Positions 33,785 through 45,375 of a DNA stretch of 48,499 nucleotides are shown piece by piece. Source of the DNA: Paenibacillus sonchi (GTDB lineage Bacteria; Bacillota; Bacilli; Paenibacillales; Paenibacillaceae); assembly GCF_016772475.1 (NCBI RefSeq), contig NZ_CP068597.1, positions 1-48,499 on the forward strand, written 5' to 3'. Positions within the stretch are counted from its first letter, which is position 1. Every line of letters begins with the position of its first letter. The notes beneath the pieces are model-generated. The model was given only the letters and a program-made list of their open reading frames with translations, was not told where the DNA came from and ran no database searches. The position numbers and the translations under genes were made by a program.

Positions 33785-33987
33785 CGTTCTCAGTAAAAAC
33801 CATTCCAGACATGCTCGTTGAAACATACGGAAATCAGACAGAAGTAGCACGCAGACTGAAATGTAGTCGCGGTACGGTCAGAAAATACGTTGATGATAAA
33901 GACGGGAAAATGCACGCCATCGTCAACGACGTTCTCATGGTTCATCGCGGATGGAGTGAAAGAGATGCGCTATTACGAAAAAATTGA
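33781..33987 (+). CDS. ninH: NinH, Fis-like DNA-binding protein
   Basis: 68 residues with a helix-turn-helix ([28 protein letters not shown], about 12-39) similar to Fis and resolvase-type recognition helices. Its ATG overlaps the ninG stop, and the 3' end overlaps ninI by 23 nt. A regulatory role is likely but not shown. Confidence 0.93.
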
Positions 33988-34630
33988 TGGCAGCAAATAC
34001 CGAAATATTTGGGTAGTTGGCGATCTGCACGGATGCTACACGAACCTGATGAACAAACTGGATACGATTGGATTCGACAACAAAAAAGACCTGCTTATCT
34101 CGGTGGGCGATTTGGTTGATCGTGGTGCAGAGAACGTTGAATGCCTGGAATTAATCACATTCCCCTGGTTCAGAGCTGTACGTGGAAACCATGAGCAAAT
34201 GATGATTGATGGCTTATCAGAGCGTGGAAACGTTAATCACTGGCTGCTTAATGGCGGTGGCTGGTTCTTTAATCTCGATTACGACAAAGAAATTCTGGCT
34301 AAAGCTCTTGCCCATAAAGCAGATGAACTTCCGTTAATCATCGAACTGGTGAGCAAAGATAAAAAATATGTTATCTGCCACGCCGATTATCCCTTTGACG
34401 AATACGAGTTTGGAAAGCCAGTTGATCATCAGCAGGTAATCTGGAACCGCGAACGAATCAGCAACTCACAAAACGGGATCGTGAAAGAAATCAAAGGCGC
34501 GGACACGTTCATCTTTGGTCATACGCCAGCAGTGAAACCACTCAAGTTTGCCAACCAAATGTATATCGATACCGGCGCAGTGTTCTGCGGAAACCTAACA
34601 TTGATTCAGGTACAGGGAGAAGGCGCATGA
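33965..34630 (+). CDS. ninI: NinI, Ser/Thr/Tyr protein phosphatase (lambda phosphatase)
   Basis: 221 residues of the calcineurin-like metallophosphatase family, the enzyme sold as lambda protein phosphatase (Mn-dependent). Motifs are complete: GDLHG (Asp20, His22), GDLVDRG (Asp49, Arg53), GNHEQ (Asn75, His76), and the late His residues in CHADYP and FGHTP. It may act on host or phage phosphoproteins; the physiological target is unknown. ATG 33965 lies inside the ninH end; its stop overlaps the ATG of Q. Confidence 0.97.
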
Positions 34631-35249
34631 GACTCGAAAGCGTAGCTAAATTTCATTCGCCAAAAAGCCCGATGATGAGCGACTCACCACGGGCCACGGC
34701 TTCTGACTCTCTTTCCGGTACTGATGTGATGGCTGCTATGGGGATGGCGCAATCACAAGCCGGATTCGGTATGGCTGCATTCTGCGGTAAGCACGAACTC
34801 AGCCAGAACGACAAACAAAAGGCTATCAACTATCTGATGCAATTTGCACACAAGGTATCGGGAAATACCGTGGTGTGGCAAAGCTTGAAGGAAATACTAA
34901 GGCAAAGGTACTGCAAGTGCTCGCAACATTCGCTTATGCGGATTATTGCCGTAGTGCCGCGACGCCGGGGGCAAGATGCAGAGATTGCCATGGTACAGGC
35001 CGTGCGGTTGATATTGCCAAAACAGAGCTGTGGGGGAGAGTTGTCGAGAAAGAGTGCGGAAGATGCAAAGGCGTCGGCTATTCAAGGATGCCAGCAAGCG
35101 CAGCATATCGCGCTGTGACGATGCTAATCCCAAACCTTACCCAACCCACCTGGTCACGCACTGTTAAGCCGCTGTATGACGCTCTGGTGGTGCAATGCCA
35201 CAAAGAAGAGTCAATCGCAGACAACATTTTGAATGCGGTCACACGTTAG
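34627..35249 (+). CDS. Q: Late antitermination protein Q, frameshifted after residue 79
   Basis: Q (normally 207 aa) binds qut DNA in pR', loads on the paused polymerase and lets it pass tR' into the late genes. Residues 1-79 read normally (to HKVSG). The next run is G3 at 34860-34862, where the normal frame needs G4, so the frame changes and stops at 35118 as a 163-residue hybrid. The rest of true Q ([15 protein letters not shown]) continues one frame over to the stop at 35249, including the zinc motif CRDCHGTG...CGRCKGVG. As written the protein lacks its DNA-binding part and would block late gene expression. Confidence 0.95.
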
Positions 35250-35291
35250 CAGCATGATTGCCACGGATGGCAACATATTAACGGCATGATA

Positions 35292-35327
35292 TTGACTTAT
35301 TGAATAAAATTGGGTAAATTTGACTCA
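35292..35327 (+). promoter_or_regulatory. pR': Late promoter pR' with qut and pause site
   Basis: -35 TTGACT (35292-35297), 17-bp spacer, -10 TAAATT (35315-35320), start at A 35327 in CAACGAT. The AACGAT acts as a second -10-like sequence that holds sigma70 and makes the early pause at which Q engages. Confidence 0.93.
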
Positions 35328-35523
35328 ACGATGGGTTAATTCGCTCGTTGTGGTAGTGAGATGAAAAGAGGCGGCGCTTACTACCGATTCCGCCTAGTTG
35401 GTCACTTCGACGTATCGTCTGGAACTCCAACCATCGCAGGCAGAGAGGTCTGCAAAATGCAATCCCGAAACAGTTCGCAGGTAATAGTTAGAGCCTGCAT
35501 AACGGTTTCGGGATTTTTTATAT
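35327..35523 (+). ncRNA. Late leader 6S RNA ending at tR'
   Basis: The constitutive short transcript from pR' (about 194 nt) that ends at tR'. It overlaps the 64-codon frame 35361-35555. When Q acts the same RNA extends through all late genes. Confidence 0.88.
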
Positions 35524-35555
35524 CTGCACAACAGGTAAGAGCATTGAGTCGATAA
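35361..35555 (+). CDS. orf-64 within the late leader
   Basis: A 64-codon frame (MKRGGAYYRFRLVGHFD...QVRALSR) starting GAGATGAAAAG, overlapping the 6S RNA and tR'. It is basic with a hydrophobic C-terminal third. It is carried in lambda annotations as hypothetical. Overlap with RNA structures makes it uncertain that it is a functional protein; translation may affect tR'. Confidence 0.55.
   Translation: MKRGGAYYRFRLVGHFDVSSGTPTIAGREVCKMQSRNSSQVIVRACITVSGFFISAQQVRALSR
35462..35523 (+). terminator. Terminator tR'
   Basis: An outer stem ATCCCGAAAC pairs with GTTTCGGGAT and an inner GCAGG/CCTGC repeat, followed by TTTTTTAT. This factor-independent terminator sets the 6S RNA end; Q suppresses it. 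Confidence 0.88.
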
Positions 35556-35925
35556 TCGTGAAGAGTCGGCGAGCCTGGTTAGCCAGTGCTCTTTCCGTTG
35601 TGCTGAATTAAGCGAATACCGGAAGCAGAACCGGATCACCAAATGCGTACAGGCGTCATCGCCGCCCAGCAACAGCACAACCCAAACTGAGCCGTAGCCA
35701 CTGTCTGTCCTGAATTCATTAGTAATAGTTACGCTGCGGCCTTTTACACATGACCTTCGTGAAAGCGGGTGGCAGGAGGTCGCGCTAACAACCTCCTGCC
35801 GTTTTGCCCGTGCATATCGGTCACGAACAAATCTGATTACTAAACACAGTAGCCTGGATTTGTTCTATCAGTAATCGACCTTATTCCTAATTAAATAGAG
35901 CAAATCCCCTTATTGGGGGTAAGAC
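35556..35925. other. Interval between late leader and S
   Basis: About 370 nt without a supported gene. It includes a terminator-like hairpin (35771-35800) and the translational control region of S just before 35926. Confidence 0.6.
35771..35804 (+). terminator. Hairpin upstream of S
   Basis: GGCAGGAGGT and ACCTCCTGCC form a perfect 10-bp stem with a 10-nt loop followed by GTTTTG. Looks like a terminator or an RNA-stability element in the late message. Confidence 0.5.
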
Positions 35926-35937
35926 ATGAAGATGCCA
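35905..35937 (+). promoter_or_regulatory. S dual-start control (sdi) region
   Basis: CCCC-TTATT-GGGG hairpin overlaps the SD (GGGGGTAAG) for S. It sets the ratio of the Met1 start (35926, antiholin S107) to the Met3 start (35932, holin S105). Confidence 0.8.
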
Positions 35938-36249
35938 GAAAAACATGACCTGTTGGCCGCCATTCTCGCGGCAAAGGAACAAGGCATCGGGGCAATCCTT
36001 GCGTTTGCAATGGCGTACCTTCGCGGCAGATATAATGGCGGTGCGTTTACAAAAACAGTAATCGACGCAACGATGTGCGCCATTATCGCCTAGTTCATTC
36101 GTGACCTTCTCGACTTCGCCGGACTAAGTAGCAATCTCGCTTATATAACGAGCGTGTTTATCGGCTACATCGGTACTGACTCGATTGGTTCGCTTATCAA
36201 ACGCTTCGCTGCTAAAAAAGCCGGAGTAGAAGATGGTAGAAATCAATAA
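35926..36249 (+). CDS. S: Holin/antiholin S, Sam7 amber allele
   Basis: S makes the 105-residue holin (start 35932) and the 107-residue antiholin (start 35926). The holin permeabilises the inner membrane on schedule, releasing endolysin R. Three hydrophobic segments are encoded (about 10-30, 40-57, 68-85). Codon 56 is TAG (36091-36093) where Trp is wild type: this is Sam7, so in a non-suppressor host lysis does not occur and particles accumulate. The reading frame resumes as ...[10 protein letters not shown] and overlaps R at the 3' end. Confidence 0.97.
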
Positions 36250-36709
36250 TCAACGTAAGGCGTTCCTCGATATGCTGGCGTGGTCGGAGGGAACTGATAA
36301 CGGACGTCAGAAAACCAGAAATCATGGTTATGACGTCATTGTAGGCGGAGAGCTATTTACTGATTACTCCGATCACCCTCGCAAACTTGTCACGCTAAAC
36401 CCAAAACTCAAATCAACAGGCGCCGGACGCTACCAGCTTCTTTCCCGTTGGTGGGATGCCTACCGCAAGCAGCTTGGCCTGAAAGACTTCTCTCCGAAAA
36501 GTCAGGACGCTGTGGCATTGCAGCAGATTAAGGAGCGTGGCGCTTTACCTATGATTGATCGTGGTGATATCCGTCAGGCAATCGACCGTTGCAGCAATAT
36601 CTGGGCTTCACTGCCGGGCGCTGGTTATGGTCAGTTCGAGCATAAGGCTGACAGCCTGATTGCAAAATTCAAAGAAGCGGGCGGAACGGTCAGAGAGATT
36701 GATGTATGA
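36233..36709 (+). CDS. R: Endolysin R (lytic transglycosylase)
   Basis: R (158 aa) cleaves the glycosidic bonds of peptidoglycan as a transglycosylase. Catalytic Glu19 is visible in AWSEG, and the fold motifs [21 protein letters not shown] and GAGYGQFEH follow. There is no signal peptide, so it depends on the S holin. The gene overlaps S by 17 nt and Rz by 4 nt. Confidence 0.98.
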   Translation: MVEINNQRKAFLDMLAWSEGTDNGRQKTRNHGYDVIVGGELFTDYSDHPRKLVTLNPKLKSTGAGRYQLLSRWWDAYRKQLGLKDFSPKSQDAVALQQIKERGALPMIDRGDIRQAIDRCSNIWASLPGAGYGQFEHKADSLIAKFKEAGGTVREIDV

Positions 36710-37167
36710 GCAGAGTCACCGCGATTATCTCCGCTCTGGTTATCTGCATCATCGTCTGCCTGTCATGGGCTGTTAATCATTACCGTGATAACGCCATTAC
36801 CTACAAAGCCCAGCGCGACAAAAATGCCAGAGAACTGAAGCTGGCGAACGCGGCAATTACTGACATGCAGATGCGTCAGCGTGATGTTGCTGCGCTCGAT
36901 GCAAAATACACGAAGGAGTTAGCTGATGCTAAAGCTGAAAATGATGCTCTGCGTGATGATGTTGCCGCTGGTCGTCGTCGGTTGCACATCAAAGCAGTCT
37001 GTCAGTCAGTGCGTGAAGCCACCACCGCCTCCGGCGTGGATAATGCAGCCTCCCCCCGACTGGCAGACACCGCTGAACGGGATTATTTCACCCTCAGAGA
37101 GAGGCTGATCACTATGCAAAAACAACTGGAAGGAACCCAGAAGTATATTAATGAGCAGTGCAGATAG
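36706..37167 (+). CDS. Rz: Spanin inner-membrane subunit Rz
   Basis: Rz (153 aa) is the i-spanin: an N-terminal transmembrane segment ([19 protein letters not shown], about 3-21) and a periplasmic coiled coil. It pairs with the lipoprotein Rz1 and fuses the inner and outer membranes after the wall is cut. The start overlaps R, and the coding of Rz1 is entirely inside it in another frame. Confidence 0.97.
   Translation: MSRVTAIISALVICIIVCLSWAVNHYRDNAITYKAQRDKNARELKLANAAITDMQMRQRDVAALDAKYTKELADAKAENDALRDDVAAGRRRLHIKAVCQSVREATTASGVDNAASPRLADTAERDYFTLRERLITMQKQLEGTQKYINEQCR
36926..37108 (+). CDS. Rz1: Spanin outer-membrane lipoprotein Rz1
   Basis: Rz1 (60 aa) is wholly nested in Rz in the +1 frame. 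A signal sequence [20 protein letters not shown] ends with a lipobox and Cys20, which is lipidated and sorted to the outer membrane. The mature 40 residues are Pro-rich ([15 protein letters not shown]). It binds the Rz coiled coil to bridge the envelope. Confidence 0.97.
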   Translation: MLKLKMMLCVMMLPLVVVGCTSKQSVSQCVKPPPPPAWIMQPPPDWQTPLNGIISPSERG

Positions 37168-37192
37168 AGTTGCCCATATCGATGGGCAACTC
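37167..37192. terminator. Perfect hairpin between Rz and bor
   Basis: GAGTTGCCCAT, ATCG, ATGGGCAACTC: an 11-bp perfect stem immediately after Rz, between the convergent genes Rz and bor (stop at 37199). No long T tract, so termination may be weak or bidirectional. Confidence 0.55.
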
Positions 37193-37198
37193 ATGCAA

Positions 37199-37492
37199 TT
37201 ATTGTGAGCAATACACACGCGCTTCCAGCGGAGTATAAATGCCTAAAGTAATAAAACCGAGCAATCCATTTACGAATGTTTGCTGGGTTTCTGTTTTAAC
37301 AACATTTTCTGCGCCGCCACAAATTTTGGCTGCATCGACAGTTTTCTTCTGCCCAATTCCAGAAACGAAGAAATGATGGGTGATGGTTTCCTTTGGTGCT
37401 ACTGCTGCCGGTTTGTTTTGAACAGTAAACGTCTGTTGAGCACATCCTGTAATAAGCAGGGCCAGCGCAGTAGCGAGTAGCATTTTTTTCAT
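37199..37492 (-). CDS. bor: Bor lipoprotein (serum resistance)
   Basis: Bor (97 aa) is an outer-membrane lipoprotein expressed in lysogens, linked to increased serum survival and closely related to Iss. Signal peptide MKKMLLATALALLITG then lipobox Cys17 (CAQQTF). It is transcribed from its own promoter opposite to the late genes, in a typical moron position. Frame complete. Confidence 0.97.
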   Translation of the reverse strand: MKKMLLATALALLITGCAQQTFTVQNKPAAVAPKETITHHFFVSGIGQKKTVDAAKICGGAENVVKTETQQTFVNGLLGFITLGIYTPLEARVYCSQ

Positions 37493-37781
37493 GGTGTTAT
37501 TCCCGATGCTTTTTGAAGTTCGCAGAATCGTATGTGTAGAAAATTAAACAAACCCTAAACAATGAGTTGAAATTTCATATTGTTAATATTTATTAATGTA
37601 TGTCAGGTGCGATGAATCGTCATTGTATTCCCGGATTAACTATGTCCACAGCCCTGACGGGGAACTTCTCTGCGGGAGTGTCCGGGAATAATTAAAACGA
37701 TGCACACAGGGTTTAGCGCGTACACGTATTGCATTATGCCAACGCCCCGGTGCTGACACGGAAGAAACCGGACGTTATGAT
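37493..37781. other. Interval between bor and the YbcV-like gene
   Basis: Contains the bor promoter region (AT-rich near 37540-37600) and about 150 nt of GC-richer sequence with no long frame. I see no tRNA or transposon. It may be a remnant of an older gene. Confidence 0.5.
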
Positions 37782-38315
37782 TTAGCGTGGAAAGATTTGT
37801 GTAGTGTTCTGAATGCTCTCAGTAAATAGTAATGAATTATCAAAGGTATAGTAATATCTTTTATGTTCATGGATATTTGTAACCCATCGGAAAACTCCTG
37901 CTTTAGCAAGATTTTCCCTGTATTGCTGAAATGTGATTTCTCTTGATTTCAACCTATCATAGGACGTTTCTATAAGATGCGTGTTTCTTGAGAATTTAAC
38001 ATTTACAACCTTTTTAAGTCCTTTTATTAACACGGTGTTATCGTTTTCTAACACGATGTGAATATTATCTGTGGCTAGATAGTAAATATAATGTGAGACG
38101 TTGTGACGTTTTAGTTCAGAATAAAACAATTCACAGTCTAAATCTTTTCGCACTTGATCGAATATTTCTTTAAAAATGGCAACCTGAGCCATTGGTAAAA
38201 CCTTCCATGTGATACGAGGGCGCGTAGTTTGCATTATCGTTTTTATCGTTTCAATCTGGTCTGACCTCCTTGTGTTTTGTTGATGATTTATGTCAAATAT
38301 TAGGAATGTTTTCAC
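37782..38315 (-). CDS. YbcV-like protein (hypothetical, 177 aa)
   Basis: A 177-residue protein related to YbcV of the DLP12 cryptic prophage and labelled a putative envelope protein in lambda annotations. I see no signal peptide or membrane segment; it has many Arg, Asn and Tyr residues and looks soluble and DNA/RNA-friendly. Start [15 protein letters not shown] at 38315; there is no strong ribosome site. It is on the opposite strand to the late genes, near cos, with low GC, like a moron. Function unknown. Confidence 0.88.
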   Translation of the reverse strand: MKTFLIFDINHQQNTRRSDQIETIKTIMQTTRPRITWKVLPMAQVAIFKEIFDQVRKDLDCELFYSELKRHNVSHYIYYLATDNIHIVLENDNTVLIKGLKKVVNVKFSRNTHLIETSYDRLKSREITFQQYRENLAKAGVFRWVTNIHEHKRYYYTFDNSLLFTESIQNTTQIFPR

Positions 38316-38477
38316 TTAATAGTATTGGTTGCGTAACAAAGTGCGGTCCTGCTGGCATTCTGGAGGGAAATACAACCGACAGATGTATGTAAGGCCAACG
38401 TGCTCAAATCTTCATACAGAAAGATTTGAAGTAATATTTTAACCGCTAGATGAAGAGCAAGCGCATGGAGCGACAAA

Positions 38478-38684
38478 ATGAATAAAGAACAATCTGCTGA
38501 TGATCCCTCCGTGGATCTGATTCGTGTAAAAAATATGCTTAATAGCACCATTTCTATGAGTTACCCTGATGTTGTAATTGCATGTATAGAACATAAGGTG
38601 TCTCTGGAAGCATTCAGAGCAATTGAGGCAGCGTTGGTGAAGCACGATAATAATATGAAGGATTATTCCCTGGTGGTTGACTGA
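38478..38684 (+). CDS. YbcW-like small protein (68 aa)
   Basis: A 68-residue acidic helical protein ([19 protein letters not shown]... KDYSLVVD) similar to DLP12 YbcW. ATG 38478 has GGAGCGAC upstream. Two amphipathic helices ([30 protein letters not shown]). Same gene neighbourhood as in DLP12 (ybcV, ybcW). Function unknown. Confidence 0.85.
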
Positions 38685-38848
38685 TCACCATAACTGCTAA
38701 TCATTCAAACTATTTAGTCTGTGACAGAGCCAACACGCAGTCTGTCACTGTCAGGAAAGTGGTAAAACTGCAACTCAATTACTGCAATGCCCTCGTAATT
38801 AAGTGAATTTACAATATCGTCCTGTTCGGAGGGAAGAACGCGGGATGT

Positions 38849-39043
38849 TCATTCTTCATCACTTTTAATTGATGTATATGCTCTCTTTTCTGACGTTAGT
38901 CTCCGACGGCAGGCTTCAATGACCCAGGCTGAGAAATTCCCGGACCCTTTTTGCTCAAGAGCGATGTTAATTTGTTCAATCATTTGGTTAGGAAAGCGGA
39001 TGTTGCGGGTTGTTGTTCTGCGGGTTCTGTTCTTCGTTGACAT
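38849..39043 (-). CDS. YlcI/YnfO-like (DUF3950) DNA-binding protein candidate
   Basis: A 64-residue frame from ATG 39043, GGGG 11 nt upstream. It has a basic N-terminus (MSTKNRTRRTTTRNIRFP), then NQMIEQINIALEQKGSGNFSAWVIEACRRRL: a ribbon-helix-helix-like pattern (beta strand, helix, FSAWVIEA helix) as in Arc/DUF3950 proteins such as YlcI of DLP12. I do not recall it in standard lambda gene lists. It sits next to cos and follows the DLP12 gene order ybcV-ybcW-ylcI. Confidence 0.65.
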   Translation of the reverse strand: MSTKNRTRRTTTRNIRFPNQMIEQINIALEQKGSGNFSAWVIEACRRRLTSEKRAYTSIKSDEE

Positions 39044-39212
39044 GAGGTTGCCCCGTATTCAGTGTCGCTGATTTGTATTGTCTGAAGTTGTTTTTACGTT
39101 AAGTTGATGCAGATCAATTAATACGATACCTGCGTCATAATTGATTATTTGACGTGGTTTGATGGCCTCCACGCACGTTGTGATATGTAGATGATAATCA
39201 TTATCACTTTAC

Positions 39213-39407
39213 GGGTCCTTTCCGGTGATCCGACAGGTTACGGGGCGGCGACCTCGCGGGTTTTCGCTATTTATGAAAATTTTCCGGTTTAAGGCGTTTC
39301 CGTTCTTCTTCGTCATAACTTAATGTTTTTATTTAAAATACCCTCTGAAAAGAAAGGAAACGACAGGTGCTGAAAGCGAGCTTTTTGGCCTCTGTCGTTT
39401 CCTTTCT
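39213..39407 (+). other. cos: cos site (cosQ, cosN, cosB)
   Basis: cosQ GGGTCCT at 39213-39219; cosN with the 12-base cohesive end GGGCGGCGACCT at 39243-39254; cosB with Nu1 sites R3 (CGTTTCCGTTCT, 39295-39306), R2 inverted (AGAAAGGAAACG, 39351-39362) and R1 (CGTTTCCTTTCT, 39396-39407), with the IHF I1 segment between R3 and R2. Terminase nicks here to make linear ends. One G is missing near 39379-39380 (GCGAGC instead of GCGAGGC) compared with the sequence I know. Confidence 0.96.
39351..39407. repeat. Large inverted repeat across cosB (R2-R1)
   Basis: AGAAAGGAAACGACAG (39351-39366) pairs with CTGTCGTTTCCTTTCT (39392-39407), a perfect 16-bp stem containing the R2 and R1 Nu1 sites. In usual lambda a second small stem GAGGC/GCCTC sits in the loop; the missing G breaks it. 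Confidence 0.85.
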
Positions 39408-39431
39408 CTGTTTTTGTCCGTGGAATGAACA

Positions 39432-39951
39432 ATGGAAGTCAACAAAAAGCAGCTGGCTGACATTTTCGGTGCGAGTATCCGTACCATTCAGAACTGGCAG
39501 GAACAGGGAATGCCCGTTCTGCGAGGCGGTGGCAAGGGTAATGAGGTGCTTTATGACTCTGCCGCCGTCATAAAATGGTATGCCGAAAGGGATGCTGAAA
39601 TTGAGAACGAAAAGCTGCGCCGGGAGGTTGAAGAACTGCGGCAGGCCAGCGAGGCAGATCTCCAGCCAGGAACTATTGAGTACGAACGCCATCGACTTAC
39701 GCGTGCGCAGGCCGACGCACAGGAACTGAAGAATGCCAGAGACTCCGCTGAAGTGGTGGAAACCGCATTCTGTACTTTCGTGCTGTCGCGGATCGCAGGT
39801 GAAATTGCCAGTATTCTCGACGGGCTCCCCCTGTCGGTGCAGCGGCGTTTTCCGGAACTGGAAAACCGACATGTTGATTTCCTGAAACGGGATATCATCA
39901 AAGCCATGAACAAAGCAGCCGCGCTGGATGAACTGATACCGGGGTTGCTGA

Positions 39952-39977
<26 letters not shown>
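39432..39977 (+). CDS. Nu1: Terminase small subunit Nu1
   Basis: Nu1 (181 aa) recognises cosB R sites as a dimer and brings the large subunit A. Its winged-helix domain is at the N-terminus (KKQLADIFGASIRTIQNWQEQGMPVLRGG, about 5-33). Next come a coiled coil (ENEKLRREVEELRQ) and the A-binding C-terminus. It overlaps A by 26 nt (39952-39977). The start is 5 nt after GGAATGAACA, with a weak ribosome site, as known. Confidence 0.98.
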
Positions 39978-43658
<3,681 letters not shown>

Positions 43659-43678
<20 letters not shown>

Positions 43679-44978
43679 TCTCCCGCATATTGCCAGCATG
43701 GCCTTTAATGAGCCGCTGATGCTTGAACCCGCCTATGCGCGGGTTTTCTTTTGTGCGCTTGCAGGCCAGCTTGGGATCAGCAGCCTGACGGATGCGGTGT
43801 CCGGCGACAGCCTGACTGCCCAGGAGGCACTCGCGACGCTGGCATTATCCGGTGATGATGACGGACCACGACAGGCCCGCAGTTATCAGGTCATGAACGG
43901 CATCGCCGTGCTGCCGGTGTCCGGCACGCTGGTCAGCCGGACGCGGGCGCTGCAGCCGTACTCGGGGATGACCGGTTACAACGGCATTATCGCCCGTCTG
44001 CAACAGGCTGCCAGCGATCCGATGGTGGACGGCATTCTGCTCGATATGGACACGCCCGGCGGGATGGTGGCGGGGGCATTTGACTGCGCTGACATCATCG
44101 CCCGTGTGCGTGACATAAAACCGGTATGGGCGCTTGCCAACGACATGAACTGCAGTGCAGGTCAGTTGCTTGCCAGTGCCGCCTCCCGGCGTCTGGTCAC
44201 GCAGACCGCCCGGACAGGCTCCATCGGCGTCATGATGGCTCACAGTAATTACGGTGCTGCGCTGGAGAAACAGGGTGTGGAAATCACGCTGATTTACAGC
44301 GGCAGCCATAAGGTGGATGGCAACCCCTACAGCCATCTTCCGGATGACGTCCGGGAGACACTGCAGTCCCGGATGGACGCAACCCGCCAGATGTTTGCGC
44401 AGAAGGTGTCGGCATATACCGGCCTGTCCGTGCAGGTTGTGCTGGATACCGAGGCTGCAGTGTACAGCGGTCAGGAGGCCATTGATGCCGGACTGGCTGA
44501 TGAACTTGTTAACAGCACCGATGCGATCACCGTCATGCGTGATGCACTGGATGCACGTAAATCCCGTCTCTCAGGAGGGCGAATGACCAAAGAGACTCAA
44601 TCAACAACTGTTTCAGCCACTGCTTCGCAGGCTGACGTTACTGACGTGGTGCCAGCGACGGAGGGCGAGAACGCCAGCGCGGCGCAGCCGGACGTGAACG
44701 CGCAGATCACCGCAGCGGTTGCGGCAGAAAACAGCCGCATTATGGGGATCCTCAACTGTGAGGAGGCTCACGGACGCGAAGAACAGGCACGCGTGCTGGC
44801 AGAAACCCCCGGTATGACCGTGAAAACGGCCCGCCGCATTCTGGCCGCAGCACCACAGAGTGCACAGGCGCGCAGTGACACTGCGCTGGATCGTCTGATG
44901 CAGGGGGCACCGGCACCGCTGGCTGCAGGTAACCCGGCATCTGATGCCGTTAACGATTTGCTGAACACACCAGTGTAA
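43659..44978 (+). CDS. C: Capsid protease C
   Basis: C (439 aa) is the prohead protease of the S49/SppA (ClpP-like) family. GTG 43659 has GAGGAGGAGAAGA just upstream. The first about 270 residues hold the catalytic region, with ANDMNCSAGQLLASAA bearing the nucleophile Ser (about residue 166) and a Lys further along. The C-terminal third is the same as the Nu3 scaffold in the same frame, ensuring incorporation into the scaffold. It processes C, B and itself. Confidence 0.97.
44373..44978 (+). CDS. Nu3: Head scaffold protein Nu3 (internal start in C)
   Basis: Nu3 (201 aa) is made from an internal in-frame ATG 44373 (MDATRQMFAQKV) of C. It forms the internal scaffold around which E assembles and is degraded by C. 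A flexible Ala/Ser/Glu-rich centre (about residues 75-115) is followed by a helical C-terminus binding E (about 120-201). CCGGG precedes the start, weak as a ribosome site. Confidence 0.95.
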   Translation: MDATRQMFAQKVSAYTGLSVQVVLDTEAAVYSGQEAIDAGLADELVNSTDAITVMRDALDARKSRLSGGRMTKETQSTTVSATASQADVTDVVPATEGENASAAQPDVNAQITAAVAAENSRIMGILNCEEAHGREEQARVLAETPGMTVKTARRILAAAPQSAQARSDTALDRLMQGAPAPLAAGNPASDAVNDLLNTPV

Positions 44979-44987
44979 GGGATGTTT

Positions 44988-45320
44988 ATGACGAGCAAAG
45001 AAACCTTTACCCATTACCAGCCGCAGGGCAACAGTGACCCGGCTCATACCGCAACCGCGCCCGGCGGATTGAGTGCGAAAGCGCCTGCAATGACCCCGCT
45101 GATGCTGGACACCTCCAGCCGTAAGCTGGTTGCGTGGGATGGCACCACCGACGGTGCTGCCGTTGGCATTCTTGCGGTTGCTGCTGACCAGACCAGCACC
45201 ACGCTGACGTTCTACAAGTCCGGCACGTTCCGTTATGAGGATGTGCTCTGGCCGGAGGCTGCCAGCGACGAGACGAAAAAACGGACCGCGTTTGCCGGAA
45301 CGGCAATCAGCATCGTTTAA
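44988..45320 (+). CDS. D: Head decoration protein D
   Basis: D (110 aa) adds as trimers on expanded capsids at the threefold axes (about 420 copies) and stabilises full-length DNA packaging. The sequence starts [20 protein letters not shown]; its N-terminal arm is ordered on binding E. Ala/Thr-rich beta fold, no Cys. Nine nucleotides after C; E follows after a terminator-like hairpin. Confidence 0.98.
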
Positions 45321-45337
45321 CTTTACCCTTCATCACT

Positions 45338-45362
45338 AAAGGCCGCCTGTGCGGCTTTTTTT
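45338..45362 (+). terminator. Terminator-like hairpin between D and E
   Basis: GCCGC, CTGT, GCGGC with A-rich and T7-rich flanks. It has an intrinsic terminator shape in the middle of the late operon; Q-modified polymerase must read through. It may help set the E message ends. Confidence 0.6.
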
Positions 45363-45375
45363 ACGGGATTTTTTT

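Larger units (their letters stand above)
39044..39431. other. Interval containing cos
   Basis: Nearly 390 nt without a gene: the upstream region of the DUF3950-like ORF, then cosQ, cosN and cosB (listed separately), ending at Nu1. The IHF-bend AT-rich segment is about 39320-39350. Confidence 0.8.
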
